Assembly: GCA_944391055.1 (NCBI GenBank)
Contig: CALXSF010000009.1
Coordinates: 28,201 to 92,200, forward strand
DNA length: 64,000 bases
Direction: 5' to 3'
Source of the DNA: an uncultured Kiritimatiellota bacterium
GTDB lineage: Bacteria > Verrucomicrobiota > Kiritimatiellia > RFP12 > DVOR01
Position numbers and translations under genes: made by a program. This document shows positions 60,574-64,000 of this stretch, piece after piece. The notes below the pieces were generated by a model. That model was not told where the DNA came from and searched no databases. It saw nothing but the letters and a program-made list of their open reading frames with translations. How positions within the stretch are numbered: the first letter of the stretch is position 1; every line of letters begins with the position of its first letter.

Positions 60574-60582
60574 AGTATAGCA
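60574..60582 (-). promoter_or_regulatory. Promoter of dnaE (leaderless type)
   Basis: TGC-TATACT, GTGGGC, then ATG at 60567 on the minus strand. Confidence 0.6.
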
Positions 60583-60641
60583 AACGCCGCGCCCCCAAAC
60601 CCCGCCTTATCCCCTCCCTCAGCCCAAACGACGGAAGGCGC

Positions 60642-60671
60642 TTGCCTTTGCCCACCATAAGGTGGTATCTT
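60642..60671 (+). promoter_or_regulatory. Promoter of the glycosyltransferase pair
   Basis: TTGCCT, 18-base spacer, TATCTT with TGG before it. The leader to the ATG at 60869 is about 190 bases and holds small inverted repeats (GATGG..CCATC at 60682-60699; GCGCC/GGCGC at 60779-60793). Confidence 0.45.
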
Positions 60672-60751
60672 AAAGGCACGCGATGGGGCGAGCCATCGCA
60701 TCTTTTGCGCTTTGCGCAACAGGTTGCTCCAAACGGAACCTAGGAAATTTC

Positions 60752-60793
60752 ATGAACGAGCAACGTGTTCTGCAGGGTGCGCCGTAATGGCGC
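60752..60793 (+). promoter_or_regulatory. Possible leader peptide with hairpin upstream of the glycosyltransferase
   Basis: AGGA six bases before an ATG opens an 11-residue frame, MNEQRVLQGAP, ending at TAA 60787. Its stop lies in the loop of GCGCC-GTAAT-GGCGC, followed by GCTTTCTTT. It looks like an attenuator. A related stretch (TTCATGAATGAG...) lies at 63435-63480 before the decayed gene copy. Confidence 0.3.
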
Positions 60794-60868
60794 GCTTTCT
60801 TTGCACGTGATCGTTCAGGGCACATCCTAGGGCCTCGTTTGGAGTACGTGAAAGGAAGCGTGCTTTTT

Positions 60869-61804
60869 ATGGGCAGAGAATGTGTCGGATTGTCGATCGT
60901 GGTGCCGTGCTTCAACGAGGCGCCATGCGTGGAGGCGTTCGTGCGCGCGGTAGATGCCTCGGGCGTCGGGGAGGGGACGCGCCTGGAGTTCGTCTTCGTG
61001 GACGACGGCTCCACGGATGGGACGCTGGGGGTGGTGCGGCGCCTGGCGGAGGGGGACGGGCGCGTGCGTTACGTGGCCTTCTCGCGCAACTTCGGCAAGG
61101 AGGCGGCGCTGCTGGCGGGCCTGCGCAAGGCGTCGGGGGAGGCGGTGGTGACGATGGACGCGGATTTGCAGGACCCGCCCGCGCTGTTGCCGGAGATGTT
61201 GCGCGCGATCCGCGAGGAGGGGTATGACTGCGTGGCCACGCGGCGGACGTCGCGCGCGGGCGAGCCGCCGGTGCGCTCGTGGTTCGCGCGGCGGTTCTAT
61301 TGGCTGATGCGCCATTGCTCGGACGTGGCGTTGGTGGATGGCGCGCGGGATTACCGGATGATGACGCGCCAGGTGGTCGAGGCCATCCTGTCGCTGCCGG
61401 AGGTCAACCGCTTCACCAAGGGCATCTACCAGTGGGTGGGGTTCCGCACCAAGTGGCTGGCCTTCCCGAACGTGGCACGGGTGGCGGGGGAGACGAAGTG
61501 GTCCTTCCGCAAGCTTTTCCTGTACAGCCTGGAGGGCATCATGGCCTTCTCCACCGCGCCGCTGCAGCTGGCGTCGCTGCTGGGGGTGCTCTGCTGCGCG
61601 CTGGCCTTCGCGGCGCTGCTCTTTGTGGTGGGGCGGGCCTTGCTTTTCGGCGACCCGGTGGTCGGGTGGCCCTCGCTGGCGTGCCTCGTCATCTTCTTCG
61701 GCGGGCTCCAACTCTTCTTCGTGGGCGTCCTCGGTGCCTACCTCGCCAAAACCTATCTGGAGACCAAGCGCCGCCCGCTCTATTTCGTCAAGGAGGAAAA
61801 GTGA
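60869..61804 (+). CDS. GtrB-like glycosyltransferase family 2 (polyprenyl-phosphate glycosyltransferase)
   Basis: 311 aa. LSIVVPCFNEAPCVEAFV, VFVDDGSTDGT, and the metal motif MDADLQDPP of GT2 enzymes; two helices at about 225-290 (SLLGVLCCALAFAALLF; LVIFFGGLQLFFVGVLGAYL) anchor it. It most likely loads a sugar onto undecaprenyl phosphate for use outside the cell. ATG 60869 is used; GTG 60857 and TTG 60839 are alternatives, the GAAAGGAA lying 11 bases before the ATG. Overlaps the next gene by one base (TGATG). Confidence 0.9.
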   Translation: MGRECVGLSIVVPCFNEAPCVEAFVRAVDASGVGEGTRLEFVFVDDGSTDGTLGVVRRLAEGDGRVRYVAFSRNFGKEAALLAGLRKASGEAVVTMDADLQDPPALLPEMLRAIREEGYDCVATRRTSRAGEPPVRSWFARRFYWLMRHCSDVALVDGARDYRMMTRQVVEAILSLPEVNRFTKGIYQWVGFRTKWLAFPNVARVAGETKWSFRKLFLYSLEGIMAFSTAPLQLASLLGVLCCALAFAALLFVVGRALLFGDPVVGWPSLACLVIFFGGLQLFFVGVLGAYLAKTYLETKRRPLYFVKEEK

Positions 61805-63423
61805 TGAATCGCCTCTCCCACATTGTCATTCGCAATCGTTGGCCGCTGCTGGGGTTGGCGGTCATGATGGCCTGCGTCCTGTTGTGCAACCTCTTTTGCT
61901 TGCCGATGCATGATGAGCTTTCCTACGCCTTCGCCGGCCAAAGCACGCCACTGTCGGGCGAATGCCCGCGCGTGGCGTCATTCATGGACATCGTGCGCCA
62001 ACAATGGGCGGATTACCAGCATGGCACGAACGGGCGCGTCTTTGTCCATGGCGTGGTGGCGCTCTTCGCGGGTTTTCGTTTGTATTGGTTGTTTGACCTC
62101 TGCAACACGGCAATGTGGTTCTTTCTGACGTGGCTGGTGTTGCGGGAGGGGCGGGTGCGGGCGCGCCCGGCGGCGAAATGGTTGCTCGGGGCGATGGTGG
62201 TGTGGTGGTTTCTGTGGTACGCGGAGACCTGCTCGATGAACGCGGCCTTCGCGGTGAATTACCTTTGGACGGCGGCGGCGACGGTCTGCATGATGGCCTT
62301 GTGGCGACGACTGAACCACTGGTGGCTGACACCCATCGCCTTCTTCTATGGGTGGAGCCAGGAAACGTTCGCGTTGCCGATGGTGGCGGCTCTGGCAGGA
62401 GGCGTGCTCATACGAAGCGTGGCGGAACGGCGGCTGGCGGTGTCCGCGAAGCAGGCAATCGCTTGGGTGTTGATGGCGGCGGGGGCCGCGGCGCTCTGTC
62501 TTGGGCCGGCGGCGGGAGCGCGCGCGGGGGAGACGCTTGGCGTCGGGGTCGGCGGCCTTGTCGTGGAGGCGGCGCGTGGATGGGCGGGATTGGCGCTGTG
62601 CGTCTGGCCGATAGCGCTCCTCGTGGCCGTGGCATGGGTGGCGTGGGCCAATCGTCGGGCTTGGCGGGCGATGGTGGTGCGCGCGCCGGAATGGTGGTGT
62701 TATCTGGGGGCGTCGGCGGGGCTCTTCTGCCTGGTCTGTGGCAATGGGTGCATCCGATTGTCGATGCCGTTGTTGTTGGCGGCGCTGGTGCTGACGCTGC
62801 GCGAACGCGCCGCGTTCGGGTGGTTCGGCGAGAAGGCACGTCGGCTTTTTGTGATGGTGGCGCTGCTTTGGCTGGCGTGCGTCACGGCGTATCAGGTGGT
62901 GCTGGGGCTCAACGTCTTGAGGATGACGCAACGTTACCGGAAGGATCCGCAGGGCGTGACCGCGTTCGCGTCGCTGCCCACGGGGCCGTTCCACTATTCG
63001 GTCTGCCACGGCACCTTCAACCACTTCCACTGGATGCTTTGCCGCCGAGAGTTCGGGAAGGCGCACGACCCCATCGTGCTGTCGCCTTGGCTTTACGAAA
63101 CGCTCTACCGCGACCCCAAGGCCTTCTTCGCCGAGGCGCGGGAGGTCGCGCCCGATGTCTTTGTCGCGGCACGCGCGCCGCGCTTGGCGGTGATCCGCGG
63201 CGCGGCACCCACGGCAAAGCAACTCGCGGAGGCAAGGGCTTGCCTCGGATCATCCCCCAACCGGCCGCAAGGTTGGCGCCGCCTTGTGCCCGGCCGTTTC
63301 GGCGTGATGTTCCCGCCGGAAGATTTCCGCCTCTTTATCCCCAACGACATCGTCACCATTGTCGCCGCGGACGGAAAACCCTATACACTCCTTACGACGA
63401 AATCCCCAAATTACGCACAGTGA
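61804..63423 (+). CDS. DUF6056-like polytopic membrane protein, possible glycosyltransferase
   Basis: 539 aa, about ten helices in the first 375 residues and a soluble C-terminal part of 160. The first loop has MHDELSYAFAG and HGTNGRVFVHGVVALF, a pattern like that of DUF6056 and Gtr-type GT-C enzymes, where the acidic pair in the first loop binds a lipid-linked sugar. Together with the GtrB-like gene and perhaps the GtrA-like protein at 46 kb it may decorate a surface glycan, as in Shigella gtrABC; this is inference. A decayed copy of its C-terminus follows. Confidence 0.72.
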   Translation: MNRLSHIVIRNRWPLLGLAVMMACVLLCNLFCLPMHDELSYAFAGQSTPLSGECPRVASFMDIVRQQWADYQHGTNGRVFVHGVVALFAGFRLYWLFDLCNTAMWFFLTWLVLREGRVRARPAAKWLLGAMVVWWFLWYAETCSMNAAFAVNYLWTAAATVCMMALWRRLNHWWLTPIAFFYGWSQETFALPMVAALAGGVLIRSVAERRLAVSAKQAIAWVLMAAGAAALCLGPAAGARAGETLGVGVGGLVVEAARGWAGLALCVWPIALLVAVAWVAWANRRAWRAMVVRAPEWWCYLGASAGLFCLVCGNGCIRLSMPLLLAALVLTLRERAAFGWFGEKARRLFVMVALLWLACVTAYQVVLGLNVLRMTQRYRKDPQGVTAFASLPTGPFHYSVCHGTFNHFHWMLCRREFGKAHDPIVLSPWLYETLYRDPKAFFAEAREVAPDVFVAARAPRLAVIRGAAPTAKQLAEARACLGSSPNRPQGWRRLVPGRFGVMFPPEDFRLFIPNDIVTIVAADGKPYTLLTTKSPNYAQ

Positions 63424-63509
63424 GAACGAGGGAGATTCATGAATGAGTAATGAGTAATGTGCTTTGCAAGGTGTGTAGTAAGGGTCCGTTTTCGTCTCCT
63501 ATGCGGCGG

Positions 63510-63888
63510 GCAGGCGCCAATGACGCTCCTTCCCCCGTGGCTTTATCACACGCTTTATCGCAACCCGACGGCATTCTTCAGCTTGCCGGACACACAGTGG
63601 GATGGGGGTGGATGGCGAAACACCCGCCTTCCCGGATTGAGAATCGTAAGTATGCCCGCCGAGTCTTTGCCGTCGGTGACGAACCCCACGGCTACCCCAA
63701 CGCCATCAATCGGTTGGCGGCCGCCCCAGACTCGCGCCTGGTTGCCCGGCCGCTTTCAGGGCAAACTGTTCCCGGATGACGATTATTTCGTCAATCTTCC
63801 CAACCTTCCGCCCACCTTCGTCGCGGCGGACGGTTCTGCCTATGCCATTCAAGCCGACGAGGCCGATGACGTGGGCGCGGAACGCTGA
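63510..63888 (+). pseudogene. Decayed duplicate of the C-terminus of the DUF6056-like gene
   Basis: In one frame the stretch PPWLYHTLYRNPTAFFS matches SPWLYETLYRDPKAFFA of the gene before it; later LPGRFQGKLFPDDDYFV matches VPGRFGVMFPPEDFRLF and TFVAADGSAYAI matches TIVAADGKPYTL. The part between is shorter and scrambled, and no N-terminal membrane part exists. The frame itself is open (63457-63888) so a short product is possible, but it has no convincing start. The 86 bases between the parent gene and this copy resemble the leader near 60750. Confidence 0.7.
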
Positions 63889-63932
63889 CGGCGTGTTTGG
63901 GGTAGTGACGAAGCGAGCGCCCCAAACGAGAT

Positions 63933-63989
63933 TGCGGGCCTCGTTTCTTGGATCGCGCCGTACCCCGACCCGAGAGACGCCGCGATCGG
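63933..63989 (+). repeat. 57-bp dispersed repeat with internal inverted repeat (copy 2)
   Basis: Same as 23341-23397 but for one T/C difference. It starts 45 bases after the decayed gene copy and comes within 11 bases of the window edge, so any longer match cannot be seen. Confidence 0.75.
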
Positions 63990-64000
63990 GGGTGGGAGAG

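Noticed and set aside
63450..63779. 109-residue ORF with Met start as a separate gene
   Set aside because: Its frame does not carry the conserved blocks; those lie in the overlapping frame 63457-63888, which is a decayed copy of the upstream gene.

Overview
The window is about 64 kb of very GC-rich bacterial chromosome from a diderm. It carries lipid A synthesis (lpxA), an LptF/G permease, an OmpA-family porin, a lipoprotein signal peptidase and many lipoproteins. Two formylglycine-type sulfatases, an isolated pseudopilin, sialic acid catabolism and a glycoside hydrolase family 3 enzyme suggest a glycan-degrading, perhaps host-associated member of the PVC superphylum. Kiritimatiellota is my best guess, from gene content only; no rRNA is present to confirm it. 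Most genes lie on the minus strand in tight operons with ATGA or GTGA overlaps. A GAAAGGA-type Shine-Dalgarno recurs.

Layout. 0-12 kb: start of truA, tRNA-Ser, rluB-like/miaB, a sulfatase beside a secreted protein and a TlpA-like protein, a MATE transporter, rpe, aspS and tRNA-Thr. 11.8-19 kb is an envelope block: lpxA-lptF/G, an OmpA-family protein, and an operon of a COG3014-like lipoprotein, a YcfL-like lipoprotein, two tandem LpoB-like lipoproteins and trxB. 19.2-23.6 kb: two tRNA-Asp genes followed by an AT-rich restriction-modification island (C5-cytosine methyltransferase plus probable endonuclease) lying between two diverged copies of a ~280-320 bp direct repeat. 23.6-29.3 kb: pseudopilin, a MATE-like ORF with no stop codon that runs antisense through radC, then mraY-lspA-miaA-radC. 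29.4-34 kb: a 2-aminoethylphosphonate uptake/transamination operon. 34-43.9 kb: two acyltransferases, secreted proteins, a second sulfatase with xseB and a large TPR protein, and a sugar transferase/aspartic protease/CPBP protease operon.

44.4-45.8 kb holds rpsP-trmD-rplS. 46-48.6 kb holds nanA, an N-acylglucosamine 2-epimerase and a GtrA-like protein. Next come tilS, efp plus a TPR membrane protein, GH3, and a dnaE operon with a membrane/TPR protein and a NeuD-like acyltransferase. The window closes with a GtrB-like glycosyltransferase, a DUF6056-like membrane protein, a decayed copy of that protein's C-terminus, and a 57-bp repeat also found at 23.34 kb.

The most unusual signals are: (i) five genes with an extended -10 box (TGC-TANNNT) followed by exactly six bases and then ATG, implying leaderless mRNAs; (ii) a shared TTTGG-YATNNT-ATG promoter on all tRNA units and rpsP; (iii) the repeat-flanked RM island; (iv) the stop-less MATE ORF; (v) tandem LpoB paralogues outside the Gammaproteobacteria; (vi) an aspartic protease with two D-T/S-G motifs. 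All function calls come from recognising motifs by eye; no database search was run.
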